From contig JACNMN010000007.1 in the NCBI GenBank assembly GCA_020622165.1, positions 1 to 64,000 on the forward strand: a DNA stretch of 64,000 bases. Reading direction: 5' to 3'. Of this stretch, positions 33,049 to 45,118 are shown piece after piece. The notes below the pieces were generated by a model that did no database searches, had not been told where the DNA came from, and saw only the letters and a list, made by a program, of their open reading frames with translations. Position 1 is the first letter of the stretch; each line of letters opens with the position of its first letter. This DNA is from Boseongicola sp. H5 (lineage in GTDB: Bacteria; Pseudomonadota; Alphaproteobacteria; Rhodobacterales; Rhodobacteraceae). A program made the position numbers and the translations under genes.

Positions 33049-34572
33049 CTACGACAGAAGCGCCAGCAATCCCGCACCCGCCAGAAGGCCGATCGCCGCG
33101 AACAGCGCCCGGTCCGGCCAGCGGGACGGCGCGGGGTCCGGTCGCGGGGCGTTTTGCGCCAGCAGCGCCGCTTCGGCCAGTTGCGGCAGGCGCGGACCGA
33201 AGCGCGACAACACGCGGGCGGTTTTCAGCAAATCCGAGACCAGCGCCTTCGGGCCGATATTGCGAGTGATGTAATCCTCCACCACCGGGCGCGCCACGTC
33301 CCAGATGTTGATATTCGGATCAAGGGATCGCGCCACCCCCTCGACCACCACCATGGTGCGTTGCAGCAGGATCAGCTCGGTCCGCGTTTCCATGCCGAAC
33401 TGCTCTGTCACATCGAACAGATAGGCGAGCAGCCGCGCCATGGAGATACGGCTGGCATCCATCCCGAAAATCGGCTCTCCGACGCTGCGGAGCGCCTGCG
33501 CGAACTCGTCGATATCGCGATCCGCGGGGACGTATCCGGCCTCGAAATGCACCTCGGCCACGCGGCGGTAATCCTTGCGAATGAAACCCATCAGGATCTC
33601 CGCATAGACCCGGCGGGTATATTCATCGAGCCGACCCATGATGCCGAAATCAAGCGCCACGATATCTCCCGTCGGCCCGACCTTCAGGTTGCCCTGATGC
33701 ATATCCGCGTGGAAAAACCCGTCGCGCAGCGCATGGGTCAGGAACATCTGCAAGGTTCGCGCGGCAATCGCTTTTCGATTATGCCCGGCGGCAATCACCG
33801 CCTCGGTGTCGCCATAGGGAATGCCCTTGGCCCAGCCAAGCGTCAGCACCTGACGGGAGCACAGAAACCACTCCACCGGCGGCACGGTAAAGCCTTCGTC
33901 CCGGGCCGTGTTTGCGGCGAACTCGCCGGCAGCAGCCGCTTCGATCCGCAGATCCAGCTCGCGCAGGACAACCCCTTCGAAATGCGCGACAACGTCATTG
34001 GGTCGCAACCGCCGCGAGTTGGGGGACAATGTCTCCACCAGCCAGGCAATCAGATAGAAGGCGTCGATATCCTTGCGGAAGGCGCGTTCGATATTCGGGC
34101 GCAGCACCTTGACGGCCACCTCCTGCCCGGTCCCCGCGAGGCGCGCCCGATGGACCTGCGCGATGGAGGCCGCCGCGACCGGTTCGGAAAACTCGGAAAA
34201 CATCTGCGCGACGGGCATTTCCAGTTCCCGCGCCACCACCTGCTTGGCGCGTTCGGTCGGGAATGGCGGCAGCTTGTCCTGCAAAACCCGCAATTGCGTC
34301 GCCAGTTCCCCGCCCACCACGTCGGGCCGGGTCGACAGGATCTGGCCGAACTTGATGTAGGCCGGGCCAAGTGCTGTCAGCGCCCGGGTCACCGGCGGCA
34401 GGTTGGTGTCGCCCTTCAGGCCAAGCCAGGCAAAGGGCCAGCCAAGGACACGCGCCGCGATCCGCAGGCTGCGCGGCGCATCCAGTGCCTCCAGCGCGAC
34501 ACGCATCGCACCCGTCCGCTCGAATGTGGCGCCGGTGCGGATCACGCGCCAGATGTTATGGGGGCCTCGCAT
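33049..34572 (-). CDS. ubiB: Ubiquinone biosynthesis regulatory protein kinase UbiB
   Basis: This is an atypical (ABC1/ADCK) kinase-like ATPase needed for coenzyme Q synthesis at the inner membrane. The 507-residue product contains LGPAYIKFGQILSTRPDVVG with the family KFGQ motif, AAASIAQVHRARLAGTGQEV and VALDFGIMGRLDEYTRRVYA (the DFG metal-binding motif), and ends with a hydrophobic anchor (about 488-506, DRALFAAIGLLAGAGLLALL). It lies 3 bases after ubiE on the same strand, an arrangement common in alphaproteobacteria. Confidence 0.95.
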   Translation of the reverse strand: MRGPHNIWRVIRTGATFERTGAMRVALEALDAPRSLRIAARVLGWPFAWLGLKGDTNLPPVTRALTALGPAYIKFGQILSTRPDVVGGELATQLRVLQDKLPPFPTERAKQVVARELEMPVAQMFSEFSEPVAAASIAQVHRARLAGTGQEVAVKVLRPNIERAFRKDIDAFYLIAWLVETLSPNSRRLRPNDVVAHFEGVVLRELDLRIEAAAAGEFAANTARDEGFTVPPVEWFLCSRQVLTLGWAKGIPYGDTEAVIAAGHNRKAIAARTLQMFLTHALRDGFFHADMHQGNLKVGPTGDIVALDFGIMGRLDEYTRRVYAEILMGFIRKDYRRVAEVHFEAGYVPADRDIDEFAQALRSVGEPIFGMDASRISMARLLAYLFDVTEQFGMETRTELILLQRTMVVVEGVARSLDPNINIWDVARPVVEDYITRNIGPKALVSDLLKTARVLSRFGPRLPQLAEAALLAQNAPRPDPAPSRWPDRALFAAIGLLAGAGLLALLS

Positions 34573-34575
34573 CGG

Positions 34576-35328
34576 TTAGATCTTCCACCCCGAATGCAGC
34601 GCCGCGATACCCATGCTGAGATTGCGGTATTTCACCTGGTCGAAGCCGGCCTGCCGGATCATCTCGGCAAACACCTCCTGCTCGGGAAAATTGCGGATCG
34701 ACTCGACGAGATACTGATAGCTGTCCCGGTCGTTCGCAATCATCTGCCCCATGCGCGGGATCACGTTGAAGGAATAGAGATCGTAGAGTTTCTGAAGGCC
34801 CTCATTCGGCAACTGGCTGAATTCCAGCACCATCAGGCGGCCTCCCGGCTTCAGGACGCGAAACGCCTCGGCCAGCGCATCGGGGATGCGGGTCACGTTT
34901 CTTATGCCGAAGCTGATCGTGTAGACATCGAAGCTGTTCGCCTCGAAGGGCAGGGCCATGGCATCGCCGACGACCCAGTCGAGCTTCTCCGCCAGTTGCG
35001 CGGCTTCGGCCCGTTTCTGCCCCTCCAGCAGCATCGATTCCGTCATATCCAGCACGGTCGCCCCGGCCCCGGGTGCGCGTTTGAGAAACCGGAAGGCGAT
35101 ATCGCCGGTCCCGCCCGCCACATCAAGCAGGGATTGCCCGTCGCGCGGGGCCAGCCAATCCATCATCGCGTCTTTCCAGACCCGGTGGATGCCGACCGAC
35201 ATGACATCGTTCATCACGTCGTAGCGCGAAGCGACATTGGTAAAGACGCCATGGACCATGCCCGCCTTGTCATCCTCGCCCACGGTCTGGAAGCCGAAAT
35301 GGGTGGTGCGGGTGTCGTTCTCGCTCAT
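34576..35328 (-). CDS. ubiE: Demethylmenaquinone / 2-polyprenyl-methoxybenzoquinol methyltransferase UbiE
   Basis: This is the SAM-dependent C-methyltransferase of ubiquinone (and menaquinone) synthesis. The 250-residue product has the UbiE start ([20 protein letters not shown], then [20 protein letters not shown]), the SAM-binding motif [14 protein letters not shown] and [20 protein letters not shown], ending with [13 protein letters not shown]. The frame stays open over 300 codons upstream (antisense to mutM). The ATG at 35328 gives the conserved start. It is divergent from mutM across 90 bases. Confidence 0.96.
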   Translation of the reverse strand: MSENDTRTTHFGFQTVGEDDKAGMVHGVFTNVASRYDVMNDVMSVGIHRVWKDAMMDWLAPRDGQSLLDVAGGTGDIAFRFLKRAPGAGATVLDMTESMLLEGQKRAEAAQLAEKLDWVVGDAMALPFEANSFDVYTISFGIRNVTRIPDALAEAFRVLKPGGRLMVLEFSQLPNEGLQKLYDLYSFNVIPRMGQMIANDRDSYQYLVESIRNFPEQEVFAEMIRQAGFDQVKYRNLSMGIAALHSGWKI

Positions 35329-35418
35329 GGGCTCTTGCCCTCCTGATCGGTCTGCCCTTGTAATGGTGGGCTCTGCCCCCGCGGATACACCGCCCGCCCC
35401 ACACAAGGAAAGCCCGCT

Positions 35419-36282
35419 TTGCCCGAACTTCCAGAGGTCGAGACAGTGCGTCGCGGGCTGGCCCCTGTGATGGAGCATGTCCGGATCGCCCGAGCCGAGG
35501 CGCGCAGGCCCGATCTGCGCTGGCCGCTGCCGCCGGATATGGCCGCCCGGCTCAAGGACGCGACGGTCACGGCCCTGCGGCGCCGCTCGAAATACATCCT
35601 GGCCGATCTCGACAGCGGCGAAACGCTGATCATCCATTTGGGCATGTCGGGCCGGATGCTGATCTCGGGAGATGCCGGGCAGAGCGTTCCGGGGCAGTTT
35701 CATCACAGTCACCCCCTGCCTGAAAAGCATGACCATGTAGTGATCGACATGGCAAATGGCGTGCGGGTGACCTTCAACGATGCAAGGCGTTTCGGCGCGA
35801 TGGACCTGACCGCCACCGCCGATCTGGCCTCGCATTGGCTTCTGGCCGGTCTCGGCCCCGAGCCGCTTGGCAACCGGTTCAACGAAACCTATCTCGCCGA
35901 ACGCCTGAGCGGGCGCAGAACCCCGATCAAGACCGCGCTGCTGGACCAGCGTATCATTGCCGGGCTGGGCAATATCTATGTCTGCGAGGCGCTTCACCGG
36001 GCACGCATTTCGCCAAAACGTCTGGCGGGCCGGATCTCGGCGGCGCGCATCGCGGAGCTGGTTCCGGTAATCCGCGATGTCATCTCCGAAGCGATCGAAG
36101 CCGGCGGTTCCTCGCTGCGCGATCACCGGCAAACCAACGGCGAGCTCGGGTATTTCCAACATAACTTCCGGGTCTATGACAGGGCCGGCGAACCCTGCCC
36201 AACCCCCGGATGTCACGGGGAAATCCGCCGGATCGTGCAATCCGGACGATCCTCTTTTTACTGCGCGTCATGCCAAAGATAG
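35419..36282 (+). CDS. mutM: Formamidopyrimidine-DNA glycosylase (Fpg)
   Basis: This base-excision repair enzyme removes 8-oxoguanine and FaPy lesions and nicks the AP site. The 287-residue product starts [19 protein letters not shown] after the initiator, with the catalytic N-terminal proline, and has a C-terminal zinc finger with CPTPGC (about 260-265) and CASC (about 283-286). The start codon is TTG at 35419; the processed N-terminal Pro-Glu fixes it. It is divergent from ubiE and followed by a crotonase gene. Confidence 0.95.
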   Translation: MPELPEVETVRRGLAPVMEHVRIARAEARRPDLRWPLPPDMAARLKDATVTALRRRSKYILADLDSGETLIIHLGMSGRMLISGDAGQSVPGQFHHSHPLPEKHDHVVIDMANGVRVTFNDARRFGAMDLTATADLASHWLLAGLGPEPLGNRFNETYLAERLSGRRTPIKTALLDQRIIAGLGNIYVCEALHRARISPKRLAGRISAARIAELVPVIRDVISEAIEAGGSSLRDHRQTNGELGYFQHNFRVYDRAGEPCPTPGCHGEIRRIVQSGRSSFYCASCQR

Positions 36283-36349
36283 CTTGAACCCGCGCATCAG
36301 ACTGCTAACCCTAACGCCTTAAGTTGAACAACCAGAGGCGCTCGCCCGC

Positions 36350-37126
36350 ATGGCCTATGAGACCCTGATCGTCGATATCGAAGATCATATTGCCCTGATC
36401 AAGCTGAACCGTCCCGACGCGATGAACGCGCTCAACAGTCAGCTTTTGGGGGAGCTGTCGAAAGCACTGAAAGCCGTCGAGCAGAATGACAAGGTTCGCG
36501 TCATCGTGCTGACGGGATCGGACAAGGCTTTCGCCGCCGGCGCCGATATCAAGGAGATGTCGACCAAGACCTTCGTCGAGGCCTTCACCGACAATCTGTT
36601 CGGCGACGAGGTCGACCAGATCTTGAAATGCCGCAAACCGATCATAGCCGCCGTGGCGGGGTATGCGCTTGGCGGCGGATGCGAACTGGCGATGATGTGC
36701 GACTTCATCATCGCCGCCGACACCGCCAAATTCGGCCAGCCCGAGATCAATCTGGGCACTGTCGCCGGCATCGGCGGAACCCAGCGCCTGACCCGGTTCG
36801 TGGGCAAGTCGAAATCCATGGACATGCATCTGACCGGCCGGTTCATGACCGCCGAAGAGGCCGAGCGTTCGGGTCTCGTGTCCCGGGTGGTGCCCGCCAA
36901 GAAGCTCATGGATGAGGCGATGGGTGCCGCGGCCAAGATCGCCGAGAAATCCGCGCTGACCGCCATGGCCGTCAAGGAAGCGGTCAATCGCAGCTACGAA
37001 ACGACACTGCGCGAAGGTCTGCTCTTTGAGCGCCGCCTGTTCCACGCGCTTTTCGCGACCGAGGATCAGAAAGAGGGCATGGCCGCCTTCCTGGAAAAGC
37101 GCGAGGCGCAATTCCGCGACAAGTAG
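36350..37126 (+). CDS. Enoyl-CoA hydratase (crotonase family)
   Basis: This enzyme probably hydrates trans-2-enoyl-CoA in fatty-acid beta-oxidation. The 258-residue product has the crotonase motifs [11 protein letters not shown] (oxyanion hole region), [20 protein letters not shown] and [20 protein letters not shown], with the two glutamates (CELAMM and PEINLG regions) expected for hydratases. The length is typical. It stands alone between mutM and rpsT, a position conserved in Rhodobacterales; the exact chain-length preference cannot be read from sequence. Confidence 0.92.
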   Translation: MAYETLIVDIEDHIALIKLNRPDAMNALNSQLLGELSKALKAVEQNDKVRVIVLTGSDKAFAAGADIKEMSTKTFVEAFTDNLFGDEVDQILKCRKPIIAAVAGYALGGGCELAMMCDFIIAADTAKFGQPEINLGTVAGIGGTQRLTRFVGKSKSMDMHLTGRFMTAEEAERSGLVSRVVPAKKLMDEAMGAAAKIAEKSALTAMAVKEAVNRSYETTLREGLLFERRLFHALFATEDQKEGMAAFLEKREAQFRDK

Positions 37127-37330
37127 GGTCTTGGTCGGCATCGGCGGTGATGGCGCAACGCCGGAGCCGCTCGGGCCCGAAACCTCTTCCCTTCGCGGAG
37201 CGAATCCCTTAGATGGCGCCGATACATGCGCGTGAGGCCCGCTCTGGCCAGATTTGCCCGGTTCGCAAACCCGGGGTGCGGTTTCGTTGCGCGACAGATA
37301 TTCAACAGACCCATCCGAAAGGAAACCGAC

Positions 37331-37597
37331 ATGGCAAATTCGCCTCAAGCCAAGAAACGCGCCCGTCAGAACGAGCGCCGCTTCGCCATCAACAAAGCCC
37401 GCCGCTCGCGCATCCGCACCTACCTGCGCAAGGTCGAGGAAGCCATCGCATCCGGCGACCAGGCTGCTGCACAAACCGCCCTGCGCGAGGCCCAGCCCGA
37501 ATTGATGCGGGGCGTCACCAAAGGGGTGTTGCACAAGAACACTGTCGCACGGAAAATGTCGCGGCTATCCGCTCGCGTTAAGGCGCTTGGCGCCTGA
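37331..37597 (+). CDS. rpsT: 30S ribosomal protein S20
   Basis: This protein binds 16S rRNA early in 30S assembly. The 88-residue, lysine/arginine-rich helical product begins [20 protein letters not shown] and ends [14 protein letters not shown], full family length. The frame is open upstream; the ATG at 37331 is fixed by the conserved MANS start. A hairpin with a T run follows at 37624-37653. rpsT just before dnaA is also seen in Caulobacter. Confidence 0.97.
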   Translation: MANSPQAKKRARQNERRFAINKARRSRIRTYLRKVEEAIASGDQAAAQTALREAQPELMRGVTKGVLHKNTVARKMSRLSARVKALGA

Positions 37598-37623
37598 TAA
37601 AGCGATTGGTTAACCCTTGTTTT

Positions 37624-37653
37624 AAAGGCGCTCCGGCAGGGGCGCTTTTTTTT
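37624..37653 (+). terminator. Intrinsic terminator of rpsT
   Basis: AAAG(G)CGCTCC, loop GGCA, GGGGCGCTTT forms a G+C-rich stem with one bulged G and one G-U pair, followed directly by a run of T. It starts 27 bases after the rpsT stop. Confidence 0.85.
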
Positions 37654-37874
37654 GGAATGAAAATATGACGTGGGATCAAGGCGCTAAATTCCCACACCCA
37701 GATTCGATTGCCGGAATGGCCGGAGTCAAGCACGAAGAGATGTTGCGAGGCGTCCCGGACTCCCGCTAGCTTGCCCTTGTGATTCAGATTGTCTGGGGGG
37801 ACAGAACGGATGGGCACGGGCCTTGGACGGGCATCCAGACGCTTCGGCGGATTGATGTGCGGTGGTGTTTTTCA

Positions 37875-37892
37875 AGCACCGGTCAGGGTTCC
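37875..37892 (+). repeat. Direct repeat copy 1 upstream of dnaA
   Basis: This copy is AGCACCGGTCAGGGTTCC. It matches the copy at 38034-38051 in 16 of 18 bases, including an exact 11-base GTCAGGGTTCC. The copies are 159 bases apart. Function unknown. Confidence 0.6.
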
Positions 37893-38033
37893 CTCATCGG
37901 CATGATGACAGCGGCCGGACGGGCATATGTCGGCCGCTCTGAAATGTCGTCTCACGGGCTGGAAGGCGCTTGTCGCCCAAGGCCAGGTGAGGCCAGCGAT
38001 GTCTCAGTACCCGCAGAGCGTCAAAGCGCTGTA

Positions 38034-38051
38034 AGCACGTGTCAGGGTTCC
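38034..38051 (+). repeat. Direct repeat copy 2 upstream of dnaA
   Basis: This copy is AGCACGTGTCAGGGTTCC, the second copy of the repeat at 37875-37892, differing at positions 6-7. It lies 229 bases before the dnaA start. Confidence 0.6.
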
Positions 38052-38144
38052 TGTGTTTTCGGGCCTTGATCGTTAGTTCGGGCTTTGTCGTGAGGTCTGT
38101 GCCGTTGGCATGGACCCTTGTCGACGTGATCCGGCGATTGGGCA

Positions 38145-38160
38145 TGATGCTTTTGCATCA
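38145..38160. promoter_or_regulatory. Perfect inverted repeat upstream of dnaA
   Basis: TGATGC, TTTT, GCATCA forms a perfect 6-base inverted repeat, 120 bases before dnaA. It could be a hairpin in the dnaA leader or an operator. It is too weak and not followed by T for a terminator. Confidence 0.35.
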
Positions 38161-38279
38161 ATGTCGCCGGGTTTTGTCGCAGACCGTCAGATCACACGTG
38201 AACGCATAACAGAGCCGTCCGGCGGGGCGGCTCGCGGGTTGGCTTGGCAGCGATCCGATAACAAAAAGACGGGTATAAA

Positions 38280-39665
38280 ATGACTGATGAAACCTGGGGA
38301 CATGTCCGCGGCGAATTGATGAAGTCGATTGGGAAGAACAATTTTTCAGCCTGGATCGAACCGATTACCTTCCACAGTTTTGAAGATGGCATTGTCCGCT
38401 TTCTGGTTCCCGCAAAATTCATCGGCTCATGGGTGTCGCAGAACTTTGGCGACGTGATCCTCCGTCATCTGATTTCCGCCGGGATCGGCGCGGACCGGAT
38501 CGAATTCACCGTCGATCCCGCCGCCAAGGCAAAACCCGCCCCGCATTCCGCAGGCAAGACACCCGATGCCACCCCGTCGCCGGAGCCCGTCAATGTGGGC
38601 GGCAATAACGGCAACGGCAATGGGCTGCTCAACGCCTCGCTCAACCAGAATTTCACGTTCGATGCCTTCGTTGTGGGCAAGCCGAACGAGTTGGCCCATG
38701 CCGCGGCCCGGCGCGTGGCCGAAGGTGGCCCGGTCTCCTTCAACCCGCTGTTTCTTTACGGCGGCGTCGGCCTCGGCAAGACGCATCTGATGCATGCCAT
38801 CGCGTGGGAGTTGCAGACCCGCCAGCCACAGTTGCGCATTCTTTACGTTTCGGCCGAGCAGTTCATGTATCGCTTCGTCCGCGCGCTTCGCGAAAAGGAC
38901 ACGATCGGCTTCAAGGAGATGTTCCGCTCGGTCGATGTGCTGATGGTCGACGATGTTCAGTTCATCGCCGGAAAGAACTCCACACAGGAAGAGTTTTTCC
39001 ATACATTCAATGCCTTGATCGAGATGGGCAAGCAAATCGTGATCTCCGGAGATCGGGCTCCGGTGGATATGGAAAATCTCGACAACCGCATTGCCTCACG
39101 GCTGGCCTGCGGCCTTGTCGTCGATCTCCACCCCACCGATTACGAGTTGCGGCTTGGCATCCTGCAAACCAAGGCGGAGACCTATCGGGAACGCTACCCC
39201 AAACTGCAGATCGCCCCGGGCGTACTGGAATTCGTGGCGCATCGCATCTCCACCAATGTCCGGGTTCTGGAAGGCGCGCTGACCCGGCTTTTCGCCTTTG
39301 CCGATCTGATCGGGTCCGAGATCACCATGGATCTGACCCAGGAATGCCTGTCCGACATCCTGCGCGCGACGGACCGCAAGGTGACGATGGACGAAATCGT
39401 CAAAAAGGTGTGCGAGCACTACCATATCCGCCAGGCGGATCTACTTGGGCCCAGCCGTGCGCGCAACAATGCCCGCCCCAGGCAGATGGCGATGTATCTG
39501 TGCAAGAAGCTGACCACGCGCTCCCTGCCCGAGATCGGGCTCAAGCTTGGCCGACGCGATCACACGACCATCCTGCACGGCGTCCGCAAGATCGAGGAAC
39601 TGATGGCCATCGACAGCCAGATCGCCGAGGATGCGGAGTTGCTGCGCCGGATGCTGGAGGCGTAG
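38280..39665 (+). CDS. dnaA: Chromosomal replication initiator DnaA
   Basis: DnaA binds and opens oriC. The 461-residue product has an N-terminal helicase-loading domain (WGHVRGELMKSIGKNNFSAW), a Pro/Asn-rich linker, the AAA+ core with Walker A GGVGLGKTHL (about 159-168) and Walker B LMVDDVQFIAG (about 220), and the C-terminal DNA-binding signature GRRDHTTILHGVRKIEE (about 424-440). It heads the dnaA-dnaN-recF-gyrB series, with gaps of 189, 64 and 164 bases that leave room for separate promoters. Confidence 0.97.
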   Translation: MTDETWGHVRGELMKSIGKNNFSAWIEPITFHSFEDGIVRFLVPAKFIGSWVSQNFGDVILRHLISAGIGADRIEFTVDPAAKAKPAPHSAGKTPDATPSPEPVNVGGNNGNGNGLLNASLNQNFTFDAFVVGKPNELAHAAARRVAEGGPVSFNPLFLYGGVGLGKTHLMHAIAWELQTRQPQLRILYVSAEQFMYRFVRALREKDTIGFKEMFRSVDVLMVDDVQFIAGKNSTQEEFFHTFNALIEMGKQIVISGDRAPVDMENLDNRIASRLACGLVVDLHPTDYELRLGILQTKAETYRERYPKLQIAPGVLEFVAHRISTNVRVLEGALTRLFAFADLIGSEITMDLTQECLSDILRATDRKVTMDEIVKKVCEHYHIRQADLLGPSRARNNARPRQMAMYLCKKLTTRSLPEIGLKLGRRDHTTILHGVRKIEELMAIDSQIAEDAELLRRMLEA

Positions 39666-39854
39666 CGCCTTTTGGCGGGCGCGCCCGGGAAACCGGCAGG
39701 CGGGAACCTGAATCCGTTTTAAGTGCCTCATATCGCGGGAAATCGGGCCCAACCCCATTGACGCCGGGGCCCGATCCGCGACACTCAATAAAACACTTGA
39801 GCCTGCGGGCGGAGGGGATACTCTCTGCGCCCCGCAATCTGTCGGAGCCTGGGC

Positions 39855-40973
39855 ATGAAAATCTCGATCGAACGCGCCACCTTGTTGAGCGCGGTAAGCC
39901 AAGCGCAATCCGTGGTCGAACGCCGCAACACCATCCCGATCCTCGCCAATGTGCTGATCGAGGCCGAGGGCGATACGGTCTCGTTCCGCGCCACGGATCT
40001 GGATATCGAGGTCGTCGACAAGATCAACGCCCAGGTCGAGCGGGCGGGTGCAACCACGGTCAATGCGGTCACGCTGCACGAGATCGTGCGCAAGCTGCCC
40101 GATGGCGCCCTGGTGCGGCTGACAGACGATGGCGCGTCGGGGCGGTTGTCGGTCGAGGCCGGACGCTCGAACTTCTCGCTGGCGACGCTTCCGAAAGAGG
40201 ATTTTCCGGTGATGACCTCGTCGGAATACTCGGCCAATTTCTCCGCGCCCGCTCCGGTCCTCCGGCGCCTCTTCGACAAATCGAAATTCGCCATCTCGAC
40301 CGAGGAAACCCGCTACTATCTGAACGGCGTCTATTTCCATGTCGCCGATGGCGAGACCGGCAAGGTGCTGCGGGCCGTGGCGACCGATGGTCATCGTCTG
40401 GCGCGGGTCGACGCGGCTCTGCCCGATGGCGCGGAAACGCTGCCCGGCGTGATCGTGCCGCGGAAAACCGTCGGCGAATTGCGCAAGCTTCTGGAAGATG
40501 ATGAGGCCGAGATCGCCGTTTCGGTTTCTGAGACGAAAATCCGCTTCGCCACGCCGGAGATCACCCTGACATCGAAGGTCATCGACGGGACGTTCCCGGA
40601 TTATTCCCGCGTCATTCCCACCGGCAACACCCGCAAGATGGAAGTCGATGCGAAGGATTTCGCCAAGGCGGTCGACCGGGTCGCCACCGTGTCTTCGGAA
40701 CGCTCGCGCGCGGTCAAGCTGCAACTTGACGAGGACAGGCTGGTCCTGTCCGTCAATGCCCCCGACAGCGGGAATGCCGAAGAGGAACTGGCCGTGGCCT
40801 ATGCCGACGAGCGGCTGGAGATCGGGTTCAACGCGAAGTACCTGCTGGAAATCGCGTCGCAGGTCGACCGGGAAAACGCCGTGTTCCTGTTCAACTCCGC
40901 CGGTGACCCGACGCTGATGCAGGAAGGCGGCGACAGTTCCGCAGTCTATGTCGTCATGCCGATGCGCGTCTGA
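39855..40973 (+). CDS. dnaN: DNA polymerase III beta sliding clamp
   Basis: This is the ring-shaped processivity clamp. The 372-residue product begins MKISIERATLLSAVSQAQSV and keeps the three-domain pattern: VVERRNTIPILANVLIEAEG, the middle TRYYLNGVYFHVADGETGKV followed by ATDGHRLARVDAALP, and the C-terminal VDRENAVFLFNSAGDPTLMQ with VVMPMRV at the end. The family length is normal. It follows dnaA after 189 bases. Confidence 0.97.
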   Translation: MKISIERATLLSAVSQAQSVVERRNTIPILANVLIEAEGDTVSFRATDLDIEVVDKINAQVERAGATTVNAVTLHEIVRKLPDGALVRLTDDGASGRLSVEAGRSNFSLATLPKEDFPVMTSSEYSANFSAPAPVLRRLFDKSKFAISTEETRYYLNGVYFHVADGETGKVLRAVATDGHRLARVDAALPDGAETLPGVIVPRKTVGELRKLLEDDEAEIAVSVSETKIRFATPEITLTSKVIDGTFPDYSRVIPTGNTRKMEVDAKDFAKAVDRVATVSSERSRAVKLQLDEDRLVLSVNAPDSGNAEEELAVAYADERLEIGFNAKYLLEIASQVDRENAVFLFNSAGDPTLMQEGGDSSAVYVVMPMRV

Positions 40974-41037
40974 CAGGTGAGGGGCCGGCGATCCGCGTCT
41001 CCGGCGGGGATATCTCGAAAACAGAGAAGCGGCTGAT

Positions 41038-42141
41038 ATGAGCGCGCTCTACCTCTCCTCACTGGTCCTGTCGCATTTCCGGTCTCACAGGCAGGCAAGG
41101 CTCGTTCTGGATGGGCGCCCTGTCGCGCTTCATGGCCCCAATGGCGCGGGCAAGACCAATATTCTTGAAGCGGTGTCGCTGCTGTCCCCCGGTCGGGGGT
41201 TGCGTCGGGCCAGCGCCGAAGAGATCGCGCGCAGGCCCGAAAGACTGGGGTGGAAGATCAGGGCCGAAGTGGCCGGTGATCTGACCCATGACCTTGAAAC
41301 CGGGGCCGAGGCCGCCCAGCCCCGCACGCTTCGCATCGACGGCAAACCGGCCCCGCAGACCCGGCTGGCGCGCATCCTGCGTATGGTCTGGCTCGTCCCC
41401 TCCCAGGACCGGCTCTGGATCGAGGGAGCCGAGGGGCGGCGGCGGTTCTTCGACAGGATGACGATGAGTTTCACGCCGGACCATGCGGAGACCGTGCTGG
41501 CCTATGACAAGGCCATGCGGGAGCGGAACCGGCTTCTGAAAGACATGGTAAGGGATGCGCACTGGTATGACGCCGTGGAAGCGCAGATGGCCGACAATGC
41601 GTCGAAAATCGTCGCCAACCGCCGCGCCGCGCTGGACCGGATCGCATCCGCGCAGGCCAATGCCGAAACCGCGTTTCCCACCGCGGATCTTGCCCTGGGC
41701 GAGGCCGAGGGCGGCGAGGCGCTTGTTTCGCCCGACGATTTTGCGGCGGCATTCGCGCGGTTCCGCAGCCGCGACATGGCGGCGGGGCGGACCCTGATCG
41801 GGCCTCATCGCAGCGACATCGCGGCGGTCTACGGCGCGAAGGGTGTGCCCGCGCCGCAATGCTCCACCGGCGAGCAGAAGGCGCTTCTGATCTCGCTCGT
41901 TCTCGCCAATGCGCGCGCGCTCCGCGAAGATACCGGCACCGCCCCGCTCGTCCTGCTCGATGAGGTCGCGGCGCATCTGGACGCCACCCGCCGCGCCGCG
42001 CTGTTCGACGAGATTTGTGCTCTCGACACCCAGGCCTGGATGACCGGCACGGGGCCGGAGCTGTTCGCGGAGCTGGGCGCCCGCGCCCAGCATATCGCGG
42101 TGACCGAAGAGCACGGCGAAAGCGTGGTGCACGGGCCCTGA
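41038..42141 (+). CDS. recF: DNA replication and repair protein RecF
   Basis: RecF loads RecA at single-strand gaps with RecO and RecR. The 367-residue product is an ABC/SMC-like ATPase: Walker A GPNGAGKTNILEAVSLLSPG (about 33-52), signature STGEQKALLISLVLANARAL, and Walker B APLVLLDEVAAHLDATRRAA. The length is normal. It lies 64 bases after dnaN and 164 bases before gyrB in the common dnaA-dnaN-recF-gyrB order. Confidence 0.96.
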   Translation: MSALYLSSLVLSHFRSHRQARLVLDGRPVALHGPNGAGKTNILEAVSLLSPGRGLRRASAEEIARRPERLGWKIRAEVAGDLTHDLETGAEAAQPRTLRIDGKPAPQTRLARILRMVWLVPSQDRLWIEGAEGRRRFFDRMTMSFTPDHAETVLAYDKAMRERNRLLKDMVRDAHWYDAVEAQMADNASKIVANRRAALDRIASAQANAETAFPTADLALGEAEGGEALVSPDDFAAAFARFRSRDMAAGRTLIGPHRSDIAAVYGAKGVPAPQCSTGEQKALLISLVLANARALREDTGTAPLVLLDEVAAHLDATRRAALFDEICALDTQAWMTGTGPELFAELGARAQHIAVTEEHGESVVHGP

Positions 42142-42302
42142 GCGCATTTGGCCCTGCCCGTTGCGCGCCCGCTTGGCCCCGGACCCGCACCGTTCCGGTC
42201 ACGCCCGGGACGGGCGCCATCTCGCACCCCAAATCTTGTGCCATTTGCGTGACATCACCCACTCCAATGCGTATATATTGCGCAGCAGAACGGGAAGAAT
42301 AA

Positions 42303-44723
<2,421 letters not shown>

Positions 44724-44945
44724 GGCCGTTCCGGGCCGTCCGGCGACCATGGCGTTTTTTTGCGTCGCGCTTCCTTGGTTTCCGCCCGACATCACCTCGC
44801 GGGTGTCTGGCCGGACCTTGTCTCAGCACAAATCCGTGCTGCTCGCCCGAAGCACCGGCGCGCGCCTCGGCGCAACGTGACCGCAATTGCCCGAACTCAT
44901 GGGTCGCGGGAGGCCGCGACAATCGGGATGGATATGCAGAAAAAA

Positions 44946-45021
44946 TGGTGAGCCCTGCAGGATTCGAACCTGCGACCCACTGATTAAAAGTCAGTTGCTC
45001 TACCAACTGAGCTAAGGGCCC
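44946..45021 (-). tRNA. tRNA-Lys (anticodon UUU)
   Basis: The minus strand folds as a complete 76-base tRNA: acceptor GGGCCCT pairs with AGGGCTC (one G-U), D-arm GCTCAGTTGGTAGAGC, anticodon arm CTGACTTTTAATCAG with TTT, T-arm CGCAGGTTCGAATCCTGC, and encoded CCA. It lies between gyrB and dapF; no integrated element flanks it. Confidence 0.97.
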
Positions 45022-45118
45022 ACACGAAGCGTCTACCTAGAAAAGCAGGTCCAAGCCGTCAAGCGGAAATCAATGCAGGGGATTTCAAATAAGGTACGAT
45101 GCGTCTATATCCGCGCCC

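Larger units (their letters stand above)
37654..38279. other. Long non-coding interval between rpsT terminator and dnaA
   Basis: This 626-base stretch holds no gene I can support. Open frames on both strands (for example 37779-38069 and 37894-38145) lack ribosome binding sites and recognisable motifs. It contains an imperfect 18-base direct repeat (37875-37892, 38034-38051) and a hairpin (38145-38160). It must include the dnaA promoter. I saw no DnaA box (TTATCCACA) and no AT-rich block, so I do not call an origin here. Confidence 0.6.

Noticed and set aside
33154-35346. Long plus-strand open frame opposite ubiB and ubiE
   Set aside because: It is antisense to two well-supported genes, has no recognisable domain and reflects high GC at third positions. 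Many similar antisense frames in the window were dropped for the same reason.
37610-37625. TTAA-N8-TTAA after rpsT resembling a CtrA box
   Set aside because: Spacing is one base too long and the second half lies inside the rpsT terminator stem, more than 650 bases from dnaA.
37779-38145. Open frames of about 80-96 codons on both strands before dnaA
   Set aside because: No ribosome binding site, no recognisable motif, and they overlap each other on opposite strands.
37654-38279. Possible replication origin next to dnaA
   Set aside because: No TTATCCACA-like DnaA boxes and no AT-rich unwinding block were found; in related bacteria the origin is often not beside dnaA.
44724-44760. Terminator after gyrB with a T7 run
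   Set aside because: The T run is clear but no complementary stem lies directly before it.
44946-45021. tRNA-Lys as an attachment site for an integrated element
   Set aside because: Flanks are gyrB and dapF with no integrase, no repeated tRNA end and no composition change.
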